NCBI GenBank assembly: GCA_902614375.1
Contig: CACMKZ010000009.1
Span: forward strand, 1-43,514
Length of the DNA stretch: 43,514 nt
Direction: 5' to 3'
Origin: an uncultured Alphaproteobacteria bacterium
Lineage (GTDB): Bacteria > Pseudomonadota > Alphaproteobacteria > HIMB59 > GCA-002718135
The notes below the pieces were generated by a model that saw only the letters and a program-made list of their open reading frames with translations, did no database searches and had not been told where the DNA came from. The position numbers and the translations under genes are program-made. This document shows positions 28,197 through 37,656 of this stretch, one piece after another. Positions within the stretch are counted from its first letter, which is position 1, and each line of letters begins with the position of its first letter.

Positions 28197-28652
28197 TTGA
28201 TTAATTTTGCTAAATATAAAATCTCTAGTTTTTCTCTGTATGTCCAATCGTTTTCCTTTGTATATTTTCTTGAAAATATAATTACTTTTATTAACTTTAA
28301 TTCCAATATATACTAATCCTACTGGCTTTAACTTTGTCCCACCATTAGGACCTGCTATACCAGTTGTAGAAATGCAGATTTTTGTTTTTTCATTTTTGTA
28401 CAGACCATTTATCATGTCCTCAGCTACTTCTTTACTTACAGCTCCAAATTTTGATAGATTACTTTTTGAAACAGATAAATATTTAGATTTAGCTTTATTT
28501 GAATAACTAATAATCCCGTAAGAGAAAATTTTTGAAACTCCACTGTATTTTGTGATAGTGTTTGCTATTAACCCTCCTGTGCATGACTCAGCAACTGAAA
28601 TTGAGATATTTTTATTTATTAATTTATCTATAACTTTTTTAATAATAGGCAT
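28188..28652 (-). CDS. pncC: CinA C-terminal-domain protein (nicotinamide-nucleotide amidase)
   Basis: Single-domain CinA_C protein, in characterised members an NMN deamidase recycling pyridine nucleotides. The 154 residues have VAESCTGGLIANTIT, FSYGIISYSNKAKSKYL, the GAVSKEVAEDM segment and TTGIAGPNGGTKLKPVGLVYIG, matching the family along the full length; the N-terminal MoCF domain of full CinA is absent. ATG 28652 is chosen; TTG 28658 would add two residues. It overlaps pgpA and is last in ispDF-pgpA-cinA. Confidence 0.92.
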   Translation of the reverse strand: MPIIKKVIDKLINKNISISVAESCTGGLIANTITKYSGVSKIFSYGIISYSNKAKSKYLSVSKSNLSKFGAVSKEVAEDMINGLYKNEKTKICISTTGIAGPNGGTKLKPVGLVYIGIKVNKSNYIFKKIYKGKRLDIQRKTRDFIFSKINQLI

Positions 28653-29115
28653 TTGCAATATAAAGAACTATTACTGTATATATTCCTGCTATTAAATCAT
28701 CAAGAATTACCCCAAAAGCTGATTTAAGTTTCCTGTCTACTATGTTGGCTGGAAAAATTTTCAATATATCAAAAAAACGAAATAAAATAAAAATTAACAT
28801 AATTGTTACATAAGGATTTATTATTTTAATTTGATCATAAAATATTAAAATTAAGTATACTCCTAAGAATTCATCAATAACTATTATTTTTGAGTCATGT
28901 GATTGGGTATGTGAAGAGAATTTATTAATAAAAAATAAAGATAGTAAAAAAATTACAAAAAAAATAACTACAAATATTTCTAAAGAAATAATTTTGTATT
29001 CAACAATAGGAAATAAAATAACTATTGATAAAAAAGATGCAAAGGTTCCAGATGGTATTAATTTAATATATCCAGCAAAAGATAAAGATACAAAAAAATT
29101 AGCTAATTTTATCAT
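28639..29115 (-). CDS. pgpA: Phosphatidylglycerophosphatase A
   Basis: Removes phosphate from phosphatidylglycerophosphate to make phosphatidylglycerol, downstream of the CdsA product. The 158 residues hold four or so membrane segments and the PgpA motifs: IPSGTFASF near the N-terminus, KIIVIDEFLGVYL with the catalytic Asp/Glu, FRFFDILKIFPANIVD and FGVILDDLIAGIY. It overlaps ispDF by 17 bases at its start and cinA by 14 at its end, so the three genes are one unit. Confidence 0.94.
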   Translation of the reverse strand: MIKLANFFVSLSFAGYIKLIPSGTFASFLSIVILFPIVEYKIISLEIFVVIFFVIFLLSLFFINKFSSHTQSHDSKIIVIDEFLGVYLILIFYDQIKIINPYVTIMLIFILFRFFDILKIFPANIVDRKLKSAFGVILDDLIAGIYTVIVLYIANAYY

Positions 29116-30238
29116 CTGTTATATGAACTATTGACTCGGCTGCAATTCCTTCACCATTACCAATAAAACCAATCTTCTCATTTGTAGTTGCTTTAATAGA
29201 AATGGAGCTATTTTTAATTTGAAGTAATGTTGAAATATTTGTAATCATTTTTGAAACATATTTATTAATTTTAGGTTTTTCAGCTATTATATTTATATCT
29301 AGATTGATTATGGAATAACCTTTTTCTTTAAGTTTATTTCTGCAATAAATGATAAATTTAGATGAATCTGCGTTTTTCCATTTTTTATCTGTGTTTGGGA
29401 AGTGATAACCTATATCTCTCATAGAGAGTGCTCCAAAAATACTATCACAAATTGCATGCAGTACAACATCCGCATCAGAATGACCAATTAATTTAGAGAA
29501 AGGAATTTTTACACCTCCTAATTTTAATCCATTTTTGGTTTTTTTGTCAATTTGATGAATATCATAACCAATACCGTATTTTGTTATGGGCTTTCTGTAT
29601 AAATTAAATAACTGTATATCTTCTGGATAAGTAATTTTAATATTATTTTTTTCACCTTTGATCAAATTTATTTTTATTTTTGATTTTTGTAATAGTCCTG
29701 CATCATCATTAAATTCTAAATTTTTATATTTGATATGTTCTCTTAATATTAAATTATAATTAAAACCCTGAGGTGTTTGTACATTGATTGCTTTTGTTTC
29801 CAATTTACTTTTCTTTATTAATTGTCTGTCGTTATATTCAACATATGGAATTGCATTAGTATTTTTATCTAATTTAGAAATAATTTTTTTAATTAATTTA
29901 TTACTACATAAAGGACGTGCAGCATCATGTATTAATACATTTTTAATTTTGAATTTTTTTAAATTTTTTAAAGCATTATATGATGAAATTTGTCTTGTAA
30001 GACCTGGTTTTGAATAGGTAATTTTTATTTTCTTAGATACAGCCTTATGATTAAAGTAAGTGTTTTGATATTTTTTATCTATTGAAATATTAATAATATC
30101 AAAGTTTGATATTTCTAAATTTGAAATAAAATAATTTAAAAAATTTGTATTCCCAATTTTTAAGAATTGTTTTGGAATTTTTTGACCAAATCTCTTTCCT
30201 TTTCCACCAGCTAGAATTACAAGTGCATTTTTCATCAT
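29099..30238 (-). CDS. ispDF: Bifunctional IspD/IspF (MEP cytidylyltransferase / MECDP synthase)
   Basis: Fusion enzyme carrying steps 3 and 5 of the MEP pathway, complementing dxr. IspD is about residues 1-215 (ALVILAGGKGKRFGQKIPKQ, HDAARPLCS, VQTPQGFNY, TYPEDIQLF) and IspF about 220-379 (metal ligands Asp226 and His228 in GYDIHQID, and His261 in DVVLHAICDS; RDIGYHFPNTD; TTNEKIGFIGNGEGIAA). Such fusions are standard in alphaproteobacteria. Two consecutive ATG codons start the gene; either is possible. It heads a three-gene minus-strand unit divergent from ntrY. Confidence 0.97.
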   Translation of the reverse strand: MMKNALVILAGGKGKRFGQKIPKQFLKIGNTNFLNYFISNLEISNFDIINISIDKKYQNTYFNHKAVSKKIKITYSKPGLTRQISSYNALKNLKKFKIKNVLIHDAARPLCSNKLIKKIISKLDKNTNAIPYVEYNDRQLIKKSKLETKAINVQTPQGFNYNLILREHIKYKNLEFNDDAGLLQKSKIKINLIKGEKNNIKITYPEDIQLFNLYRKPITKYGIGYDIHQIDKKTKNGLKLGGVKIPFSKLIGHSDADVVLHAICDSIFGALSMRDIGYHFPNTDKKWKNADSSKFIIYCRNKLKEKGYSIINLDINIIAEKPKINKYVSKMITNISTLLQIKNSSISIKATTNEKIGFIGNGEGIAAESIVHITDDKIS

Positions 30239-30297
30239 TTTAATTTATATACTATATTGTTTTACTATCATTATTTAAAAACTAACTAAAGTATACA
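30239..30297. promoter_or_regulatory. Divergent promoter region ispDF / ntrY
   Basis: These 59 A+T-rich bases must hold the start signals of both the ispDF-pgpA-cinA unit and the ntrY-ntrX run. I see several TATA-like stretches (for example TATACT read on the minus strand near 30296-30291) but no well-spaced -35/-10 pair, and no -24/-12 GG-GC element typical of sigma-54. The call rests on gene arrangement. Confidence 0.35.
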
Positions 30298-32442
30298 GTG
30301 TTTGACCTATCAAAATTACTTAAATCTATTCATCTTTCAAGATTATCTTTTTATTTTTTAATCTTTTTAATCATATTGAGTTTTTCGATCACATTCTACT
30401 TATTGCTTCCAAATAACGATCTAGTAAAAGATCCAAGAAGACTACAATTTTTTTTATTGGCGGATGTAATTTTTGTCATTTTATTGATATCCATAATTAT
30501 TAGACAAATTGTTCTGATTTTAGTGAGAAGAAGAAAAAGTTATGATGAATCTCGATTATATATAAAATTTGTAAATTTATTTGCTGCAATGGCCTTAGGA
30601 CCAGCCATTGGCTTAGTTATTATAACATCATTATTCTTTAATTTAGAATTAAGAACTTGGTATGGAGATGCCGTAAGAGATGCAGTTGTAAATTCTAATA
30701 TTGTAGCAAGAAACTATGAAAACGAAATACAGGCAGAAATTGTGTCTGATACTCAATTAATTATGAGAGAGATATTAAAAGTTTCTCAAAATAATGAGGT
30801 TAATATTCAATCGATTAGAACAGCTTTAAGTGAATTTATTAACTTAAGAACAATTTCAAGTATTTATATTTTTAATACCGAAGGCAATATATATTTAAGT
30901 TTAAAAGATCCTGATAATAAAAATTTTTCAGTACCATCAAATGAAATATTTAAGATTGTTAATCAAAATCGTGTTTATATTTTTCAATTAAATAAAAATT
31001 CTATCACAGCTTATAAAAAAATAAATTTTTTAAAAGATGTTTACATGCAAGTTAATAGAAATCTAAATACTAATATCTGGGATCATATTAGCGCTACAAA
31101 AGAGGCATTTGAAATTTATACTATGAAAGAAGAGGAAAGTTCAGGAATTCAAATAACTTATTCAATGATATTTGTTCTTTTCTCAATTTGTTTTATATTA
31201 GTGGCAATTTTGATTGGATTTAATCTAGCTAGCAATCTTAGTAAACCAATTACAAACTTAATTAAATCAGCAAATAAGATATCAGAAGGGAATTTTGATG
31301 CCAAAGTTAGTGAGGCAGATCAATTTCAAGAGATAAAAGTATTACTATCATCTTATAATAAAATGATTTCTGAAATTGAGAATAAACAAAATGAGTTAAT
31401 ATCAAAAAGTCAAGAAGATGAAGAAAAAAGAATATTTATAGAGGCGATCTTAAGCCTTTTAACAATAGGCGTAATTTCCTTAGATAAAAATTTTAATATT
31501 TTGTTATACAATAAAACTTTAACAAAACTATTTAGAAGTACTAAAACTTTTAAAATAAATGATAATTTTTTATACTATTTCCCTGAATGGAAAAAGATAT
31601 TCGAGAATTTTAAAACCTCAAATAAAGTGTTATTAAATTTTCAATACGATTTTACATTATATGATGATCAGAGAAATTTTAATATTAGAGTCATTAAAGA
31701 GATTAATGATAATAAAATTGAGGGATATGTTGTTGCTCTAGATGATGCTACATCTCTAATCTTAGCAGAAAAACATGCTGCTTGGTCTGATATAGCAAGA
31801 AAAATAGCACATGAAGTTAAAAATCCTCTCACCCCGATTAAACTTTCTGCTGAAAGAATAGAAAAGAAATATTTAGATGCAAAAACAGATAAAGAGGATA
31901 TTTCACTTTTAACTAAAACAATATCAAGGCAAGTCGATGATATTGGAAAGTTAGTAGATGAATTTTCATCTTTTGCGAGAATGCCTGAAGCAGAAATTAA
32001 GTTTGATAACCTATCTAAATGTTTAGAGGAAGCATACCTTTTATATTTTAATACAAGGAAGGATATAAAGCTTAATTTAATTAAACCTGAAAATGATATT
32101 TATTTTCACTTTGACACTCTTCAAATTTCAAGATGTTTTAATAACTTAATTAAAAATGCTATTGAAGCTGTGGAAAAAATACCAAACCCTGCTGTCGAAG
32201 TATTAATGACTACTGATGCTAAAAATATAAAAATTGAAATAAAAGACAATGGTGTGGGAATTGATGAAAAAATGTTGAGTAAAATATTTGAGCCTTATTT
32301 TACAACTAAAACTAAAGGAACTGGTCTTGGACTATCTATAGTAAAAAGAATTATTGAAGATCATGGTGGTAAAATAAAAATTGAGAAAAATAAAAATATG
32401 GCAGGTACAAAATCACTTATTAATTTTGAATACAATGCATAA
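30298..32442 (+). CDS. ntrY: NtrY-type sensor histidine kinase
   Basis: Membrane sensor kinase partner of NtrX. The 714 residues start at GTG 30298. Three N-terminal transmembrane segments (about 15-36, 49-72 and 88-110), a periplasmic region (about 111-283), a fourth segment (285-307), HAMP (about 308-360), a PAS-like region (about 375-485), HisKA with phospho-acceptor His505 in RKIAHEVKNPLTP and an ATPase domain with NNLIKNAIEA, DNGVGID and GTGLGLSIVKRI are all intact. The stop overlaps ntrX by eight bases. The ntrB-ntrC pair usually upstream in alphaproteobacteria is absent. Confidence 0.94.
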   Translation: MFDLSKLLKSIHLSRLSFYFLIFLIILSFSITFYLLLPNNDLVKDPRRLQFFLLADVIFVILLISIIIRQIVLILVRRRKSYDESRLYIKFVNLFAAMALGPAIGLVIITSLFFNLELRTWYGDAVRDAVVNSNIVARNYENEIQAEIVSDTQLIMREILKVSQNNEVNIQSIRTALSEFINLRTISSIYIFNTEGNIYLSLKDPDNKNFSVPSNEIFKIVNQNRVYIFQLNKNSITAYKKINFLKDVYMQVNRNLNTNIWDHISATKEAFEIYTMKEEESSGIQITYSMIFVLFSICFILVAILIGFNLASNLSKPITNLIKSANKISEGNFDAKVSEADQFQEIKVLLSSYNKMISEIENKQNELISKSQEDEEKRIFIEAILSLLTIGVISLDKNFNILLYNKTLTKLFRSTKTFKINDNFLYYFPEWKKIFENFKTSNKVLLNFQYDFTLYDDQRNFNIRVIKEINDNKIEGYVVALDDATSLILAEKHAAWSDIARKIAHEVKNPLTPIKLSAERIEKKYLDAKTDKEDISLLTKTISRQVDDIGKLVDEFSSFARMPEAEIKFDNLSKCLEEAYLLYFNTRKDIKLNLIKPENDIYFHFDTLQISRCFNNLIKNAIEAVEKIPNPAVEVLMTTDAKNIKIEIKDNGVGIDEKMLSKIFEPYFTTKTKGTGLGLSIVKRIIEDHGGKIKIEKNKNMAGTKSLINFEYNA

Positions 32443-33766
32443 AGTTTTAATTATAGATGATGAAAAAGATATTTGTTTTCTTATTTCAGAAATTTTAAAA
32501 GATGAAAATTATAATACTTCAATTGCTCTTGATTCAGATGAAGCAATTAATAAATTCAATGAAATTAAACCTGATTTAGTTATTTTAGATGTATGGCTCT
32601 CTAACAGTAAATTAGATGGTATAGAAATTTTAAAAGAATTCAAATCGATTAATAGCAATATTCCAATTATTATCATAAGTGGTCATGGAACTGTTGATCT
32701 TGCAGTGAAATCTATAAAAAATGGAGCATACGATTTTTTAGAAAAGCCATTCAACAGTGATAAATTAATTATTCTTACTAAGAGAGCGATAGAGAGTTCA
32801 TCATTATTGAATGAAAATAAAAATTTAAAAGATACGTTAATCAAAACTATACCACTAATAGGGAATTCAGAATTCATTAAAAAAATTAACAAACATTTAA
32901 ATGAGCAGAGTTCAAGTAATTCAAGATTATTAATTGAAGGGCCATTTGGAACAGGAAAAAAACATTTTACAAATTTAATACATCAAAATTCACAATATAA
33001 AGATAAGCTTCCTATTTCAATTGATTTTAAAAAACTTACAAATGAAGCATTGGATAAAATGTTTGTGGAAAATAAAAACGCAATTAATGAAAATATTTTT
33101 TATCGATCAAACAATAATTCATTAATACTGCTCAATATTGAAACTCTACCAAATATTTATCAAAAAAAACTTTTAAATTTTCTAGAAAACAAAAAATTTT
33201 TTCAAGATCTTGATATCAAATTAAATCATAAAATTATAACAATTACTGAGAAAAATTTAAAAATAGAAATTGAAAAAGGTAATTTTATTAAAAGATTATA
33301 TGATAGAATTTCAACAGACTTTATAAAATTTAAATCTCTTTCTGATAGGAGAGATGATGTTCTTCCCATACTTGATTTTTATTTAAATGAAAAAAGTGGA
33401 GGAAATTTAAATTTTAAATTTTCTTCTAAAGCATTAACTAAGTTACAAATGTTTGATTGGCCAGGAAATATATCTCAACTGATTAACTACGTAGAGAAAA
33501 GTTTGATACTTAACCAAGATCAAAATATAAAAGAGTTAGAGGTTGATGATTTAGCTTTGCAAATGGGAGATGAAACTGCGTCAAATTCTTCCAATAATTC
33601 ACTGGATTTGTCTTTAAAAGAAGCAAGATCCGAGTTTGAAAAAAATTATTTAATATCGCAAATTAAGAGATTTAATGGTAATATAACTAAGGTTTCTGAA
33701 TTTACAGGAATGGAAAGAACTGCTCTTTATAGAAAATTTAAATCACTAGATATAAAAGTAGAATAA
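32435..33766 (+). CDS. ntrX: NtrX-type response regulator with degenerate AAA+ domain
   Basis: Response regulator of the NtrYX pair. The ATG at 32435 gives 443 residues starting HKVLIIDDEKD; a TTG at 32381 would add 18 residues read from ntrY and is rejected. The receiver (1-120) is intact: Asp52 phospho-acceptor, Ser82, Lys104 in EKPF. The central domain keeps a Walker A-like GPFGTGKK (169-176) but lacks the sigma-54-contact GAFTGA loop, and the Walker B Asp-Glu is replaced by LILLNIE (230-236). A Fis-type helix-turn-helix closes the protein (about 400-441, GMERTALYRKFK). It probably regulates sigma-70 genes. Confidence 0.93.
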   Translation: MHKVLIIDDEKDICFLISEILKDENYNTSIALDSDEAINKFNEIKPDLVILDVWLSNSKLDGIEILKEFKSINSNIPIIIISGHGTVDLAVKSIKNGAYDFLEKPFNSDKLIILTKRAIESSSLLNENKNLKDTLIKTIPLIGNSEFIKKINKHLNEQSSSNSRLLIEGPFGTGKKHFTNLIHQNSQYKDKLPISIDFKKLTNEALDKMFVENKNAINENIFYRSNNNSLILLNIETLPNIYQKKLLNFLENKKFFQDLDIKLNHKIITITEKNLKIEIEKGNFIKRLYDRISTDFIKFKSLSDRRDDVLPILDFYLNEKSGGNLNFKFSSKALTKLQMFDWPGNISQLINYVEKSLILNQDQNIKELEVDDLALQMGDETASNSSNNSLDLSLKEARSEFEKNYLISQIKRFNGNITKVSEFTGMERTALYRKFKSLDIKVE

Positions 33767-33773
33767 CTAATCA

Positions 33774-35138
33774 ATGAAAACAATAATTTGTGGTGCTGGA
33801 GATGTTGGATATAGCATAGCTGATAAACTATCACGCGAAAACTTTGAAGTTACAGTTATTGATGAAGATGAAAATAGATTAAATAAGGTATCAGAAACGT
33901 TGGATGTCAAAACAATAAATGGTTTTCCTAGCACGCCTTCAGTTTTAGAGAGTGCCGGTGCAAATGACTGTGAAATACTAATTGCAGTTACTAAGAGTGA
34001 CGAAACTAATATGGTTACTTGTCAAATTGGCCATTCTTTATTTAAAATAAAAAAGAAAATTGCTAGAATAAGACAACAAGATTATTTAAAAACTGATTGG
34101 AAAAATTTATATAATGATGAAAATTTCCCGATAGATGCAATTATTTCTCCAGAACAAGAAGTTGCTAAAGGTATATTTAGAAGATTAATTTCACCTGGTA
34201 CAATAGACATGGTTGAATTATCAGATAAAAAATTAAAATTAATTGGTCTAAAATGTGAAGACAATTTTTTACATTCGGGCCTGTCTGTAAGAGAATTATC
34301 AGAAAAATTTCCTGACTATCTTGCTAATATAATGTTTATATTTAGAGGGGATCAAAAATTTACTGTAAATTCTTCAACTAAAATTGAAAAAAAAGACACC
34401 ATTTTTCTTGTTGTGGAAACTGATAATTTGACAGATGTGTTATCTGAATTTGGCCATCAAGAATTACAGGCAAAAAAAGCTGTAATTATAGGTGGTGGAA
34501 ATATAGGATTTTCACTTGCTCAGCTAATTGAAAATTCTGACACATATATAAAAACTGAACTTATTGAAGCTAATAAAGAACGAGCAGAATTTCTTGCGTC
34601 AAATTTAGAAAATATTACAGTGACATGTGGTGATGGATTGGACAATCAGATACTTGAAGAAGTAAACATATCAGATTCAGGTTACTGTATATCTATTACG
34701 GAAGATGATGAAGTTAATATACTATCTTCTTTGTTAGCTAAAAGAGCAGGAGCCGAAACATCAATAACTTTGATTAATAATGGTAATTATTCATCTTTGT
34801 TATCAAATATAGGTGTTGATATGACCATAGATCCAAAAATAATAACAATTTCTAAAATTTTAGAAAAGGTTAGAGGTGTAAAAATAAGAAATGATTATTC
34901 TATAGGTGAAGGTTTTGGAGAAGTAATAGAGGCAGATATTCAGTCAGAATCATTTCTTTGTAATAAAAATCTTAAAGAGTTAAAATTACCAAAAGGTATA
35001 CGTATTGGGTCAATTGTAAGAGATAAAAAAATTATAATACCTAATAGTCAAACTATTTTTAAAGAGAATGATGATGTTGTTTTTTTTGCTGAAACAAACT
35101 GCATAAAAAAACTAGAGAAACTTTTATCAAAAGTTTAA
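33774..35138 (+). CDS. trkA: Trk system potassium uptake regulator TrkA
   Basis: Cytoplasmic NAD-binding regulator of Trk/Ktr-type potassium channels. The 454 residues are a tandem of two RCK units: a first Rossmann motif GAGDVGYSIADKL (7-19), ATPSVLESAGA-like region and TrkA_C (about 140-220), then a second Rossmann motif IIGGGNIGFSLAQLIE and a second TrkA_C (about 375-454). It follows ntrX by seven bases, the usual alphaproteobacterial order. The membrane subunit TrkH/G is not in the window. Confidence 0.95.
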   Translation: MKTIICGAGDVGYSIADKLSRENFEVTVIDEDENRLNKVSETLDVKTINGFPSTPSVLESAGANDCEILIAVTKSDETNMVTCQIGHSLFKIKKKIARIRQQDYLKTDWKNLYNDENFPIDAIISPEQEVAKGIFRRLISPGTIDMVELSDKKLKLIGLKCEDNFLHSGLSVRELSEKFPDYLANIMFIFRGDQKFTVNSSTKIEKKDTIFLVVETDNLTDVLSEFGHQELQAKKAVIIGGGNIGFSLAQLIENSDTYIKTELIEANKERAEFLASNLENITVTCGDGLDNQILEEVNISDSGYCISITEDDEVNILSSLLAKRAGAETSITLINNGNYSSLLSNIGVDMTIDPKIITISKILEKVRGVKIRNDYSIGEGFGEVIEADIQSESFLCNKNLKELKLPKGIRIGSIVRDKKIIIPNSQTIFKENDDVVFFAETNCIKKLEKLLSKV

Positions 35139-35142
35139 TCTA

Positions 35143-35988
35143 ATGCCGAATTTTGCTTTTATAAATAATAAATTTGTAAATTTTAAATCTGCAAAAATTC
35201 ATATAGAAGATAGGGGATTGCAATTTGCTGATAGTGTTTATGAAGTTATCGCAGTTTTAGATAATAATTTAATTGATTTAGATTTTCATCTTAAGAGATT
35301 AAAATATTCTCTTAGAGAGTTAGAAATTAAATTTAAAATCAATAAAAAAATAATAAATAATATTTTTCTAAATCTAGTAAAGAAAAATAAAACAAGAAAC
35401 GGTATAATATATTTACAAATTACAAGAGGTATTCAATTTAGAGAACATAAATATAAAAAAAATTTAACCCCAACTTTGATTGTATACACAAGGAATAAAA
35501 GTTTTAATTTACCTGGAAAAAAATTTGTAGGAGTAAATACAATTACATACCAAGATCTTCGATGGAAAAGACGTGATATTAAAACAGTAAATTTACTTCC
35601 AAATATTATAGCTGCAAATATGGCCAAAAAGAAAAACGCATATGAGGCAATTTTAATACAAAACGGAAAAGTAACTGAGGGTACATCTTCTAATATTTGG
35701 ATTATAAAAAGAAATAATTTAATAACTCATCCAGCTAATTCTGATATTTTAAAAGGAGTAACTAGAACATCTCTTTTAAAAATTATAAAAAAAACTGACC
35801 TTAAACTAATAGAAAAACAATTTACCCATACGCAATTAATTAATGCCGATGAAGTATTTTTAACAAGCTCGGGAAGTTTTATTACTCCTATTTTGAAAAT
35901 TGATAATAAAAAAATAAATAATGGTAAAATTGGTAATATCACATTGCAATTAGCAGAAATGTATACTGAAGCATGTATAAATGGATAA
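35143..35988 (+). CDS. dat: D-amino acid aminotransferase (class IV, PLP)
   Basis: Fold-type IV PLP transaminase, likely D-alanine transaminase giving D-Ala/D-Glu exchange for peptidoglycan. The 281 residues start FAFINNKFVNFKSAKIHIEDRG; the PLP lysine is Lys147 in RRDIKTVNLLPN, followed by the EGTSSNIWII cofactor block and VFLTSSGSFITPI. The IEDRGLQFADSVYEV block is typical of Dat. Branched-chain or aminodeoxychorismate activity cannot be excluded. It lies four bases after trkA and overlaps the next gene by eight. Confidence 0.88.
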   Translation: MPNFAFINNKFVNFKSAKIHIEDRGLQFADSVYEVIAVLDNNLIDLDFHLKRLKYSLRELEIKFKINKKIINNIFLNLVKKNKTRNGIIYLQITRGIQFREHKYKKNLTPTLIVYTRNKSFNLPGKKFVGVNTITYQDLRWKRRDIKTVNLLPNIIAANMAKKKNAYEAILIQNGKVTEGTSSNIWIIKRNNLITHPANSDILKGVTRTSLLKIIKKTDLKLIEKQFTHTQLINADEVFLTSSGSFITPILKIDNKKINNGKIGNITLQLAEMYTEACING

Positions 35989-36787
35989 TATAAAGCAAGA
36001 GGATATTGAGGACATTTGTTTTAATGTAAGTCAAAATATTATTTTACCCAAATTTAAAAATTTATCAGAGGATGACATTAATTATAAAAATGGATCTGAT
36101 TTAGTTACAGCAGCTGATATAGAAGCAGAAAAAGAATTAAAAAAAAATCTCTTGAAAATTTTGCCTACTTCAAATTTTATAGGTGAAGAGGAATTTTCTA
36201 AAAATGAAAATATTTTAAATTTTTATAACGTAGATGAATATTGTTGGACTGTTGATCCAATAGATGGGACAACAAATTTTGCTAATGGTAGAGATAAATT
36301 TGCAATTATGATAGCCTTAACATTTAAAGAAAAAATTTTACGTTCTTGGATATATAAGCCACTAGAAAAAATTATGTGCTCCGCTATTGTTAATGAAGGT
36401 GCTTTTATTAATAATAATAAAATTATGACAAAAGGGACTAATATAATTGAAGAAACTATAGGATCAATTAGTACAAAGTATTGGGAACCAGGATTTAAAG
36501 ATAAGTTAAAGATATTTAAAAATATATTTAAAGAAGTTAGCTCTTATAGATGCATTGGTTTTGAATATATAGATATAGGCATTGGGATTAGAAATTTTGC
36601 TATTTTATCAAAACTATCTCCCTGGGATCATATTCCAGGAATTCTTTTTGTCAGAGAAGCAGGTGGTGCTGACATAGATTTTAATAAAAATAAATATGAC
36701 TTTACAAAAAAGAATAAGAATTTAATTGTTAGTAATTCAGAAGATTTGAATTTAAAAATTTTAGAAAAATTAGGAGAATATTCATGA
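35981..36787 (+). CDS. Inositol monophosphatase family protein
   Basis: Mg-dependent sugar-phosphate phosphatase of the IMPase superfamily. The 268 residues have the metal motifs IGEEEF (Glu69/Glu70 region), VDPIDGTTNFANG (Asp92, Asp95) and SPWDHIPGILFVREAGG. Substrate is open: inositol phosphate, histidinol phosphate (HisN type) and other sugar phosphates are all hydrolysed by relatives. It overlaps dat and the dehydrogenase downstream by eight and four bases, so the three share a transcript. Confidence 0.88.
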   Translation: MDNIKQEDIEDICFNVSQNIILPKFKNLSEDDINYKNGSDLVTAADIEAEKELKKNLLKILPTSNFIGEEEFSKNENILNFYNVDEYCWTVDPIDGTTNFANGRDKFAIMIALTFKEKILRSWIYKPLEKIMCSAIVNEGAFINNNKIMTKGTNIIEETIGSISTKYWEPGFKDKLKIFKNIFKEVSSYRCIGFEYIDIGIGIRNFAILSKLSPWDHIPGILFVREAGGADIDFNKNKYDFTKKNKNLIVSNSEDLNLKILEKLGEYS

Positions 36788-37656
36788 GTATTAAAAATGT
36801 TTCTTTTATTGGCTTAGGGGTAATGGGTTATCCAATGGCAGGTCATCTTCAAAACAAAGGTTATAATGTAACTGTATATAATAGAACAACTGCTAAAGCA
36901 GAAAAATGGATAGAAGAATATAAAGGTAGCATGGCTAAAACTCCTGGTGAAGCTTCTCAAAATTCTGAAATTGTTTTTATGTGTGTTGGGCGCGATGAAG
37001 ATATTATTGAAGTAATGGAAGGTGAGGATGGAATTCTTTCAAAAGTAAATGAAGGATCAATAATTGTTGATCACACAACAGCTTCTGCAGAGATAGCAAG
37101 AAATTATTATCAAAAACTTAAAGATAAAAAATTGAGTTTTCTTGATGCTCCTGTATCCGGTGGTCAAGCTGGTGCAGAAAATGGCGTTCTTTCCATTATG
37201 GTTGGCGGCGATGAAAAAGATTATAATACTGCTAAACCAGTTCTCACATCTTATGGAAAAGCAGTTGAACTTATAGGTCCATCTGGATCAGGTCAAATAG
37301 CTAAAATGATAAATCAAATCTGTATTGCGGGATTAGTTCAAGGTTTATCTGAAGCAATGGCTTTTGGAAAAAAATCCAATGTAGACATGGAAAAAGTTCT
37401 TAGCGTAATATCGAAAGGAGCGGCACAATCATGGCAAATGGAAAACAGATATAGAACTATGCTAGATGGGAAATTTGATTATGGTTTTGCTGTAGATTGG
37501 ATGCGCAAAGATTTATCAATTTGTTTTAATGAAGCTAATAAAAACGGTGCAAACCTTCCTATTACAAAAATAGTTGATAAATATTATGAAGAAGTTCAAA
37601 AGAATGGTGGTAATAGATTTGACACGTCATCTTTAATGACGCTAGTTGATAAATAG
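36784..37656 (+). CDS. 3-hydroxyisobutyrate dehydrogenase-family oxidoreductase
   Basis: NAD(P)-dependent beta-hydroxyacid dehydrogenase. The 290 residues have the Rossmann motif FIGLGVMGYPMAGHL (8-22), the substrate-binding DAPVSGGQAGAENG (121-134) and catalytic Lys174 in GSGQIAKMINQ. The family covers 3-hydroxyisobutyrate, tartronate semialdehyde and glyoxylate/succinic semialdehyde reductases; motifs do not settle the substrate. A strong ribosome-binding site, AGGAG, lies about eight bases before the ATG. Its base use is slightly less A+T-rich than neighbours, suggesting high expression. Confidence 0.9.
   Translation: MSIKNVSFIGLGVMGYPMAGHLQNKGYNVTVYNRTTAKAEKWIEEYKGSMAKTPGEASQNSEIVFMCVGRDEDIIEVMEGEDGILSKVNEGSIIVDHTTASAEIARNYYQKLKDKKLSFLDAPVSGGQAGAENGVLSIMVGGDEKDYNTAKPVLTSYGKAVELIGPSGSGQIAKMINQICIAGLVQGLSEAMAFGKKSNVDMEKVLSVISKGAAQSWQMENRYRTMLDGKFDYGFAVDWMRKDLSICFNEANKNGANLPITKIVDKYYEEVQKNGGNRFDTSSLMTLVDK

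Noticed and set aside
32381..32434. Upstream extension of ntrX
   Set aside because: The receiver domain begins properly at the ATG at 32435; the extra 18 residues come from ntrY sequence.
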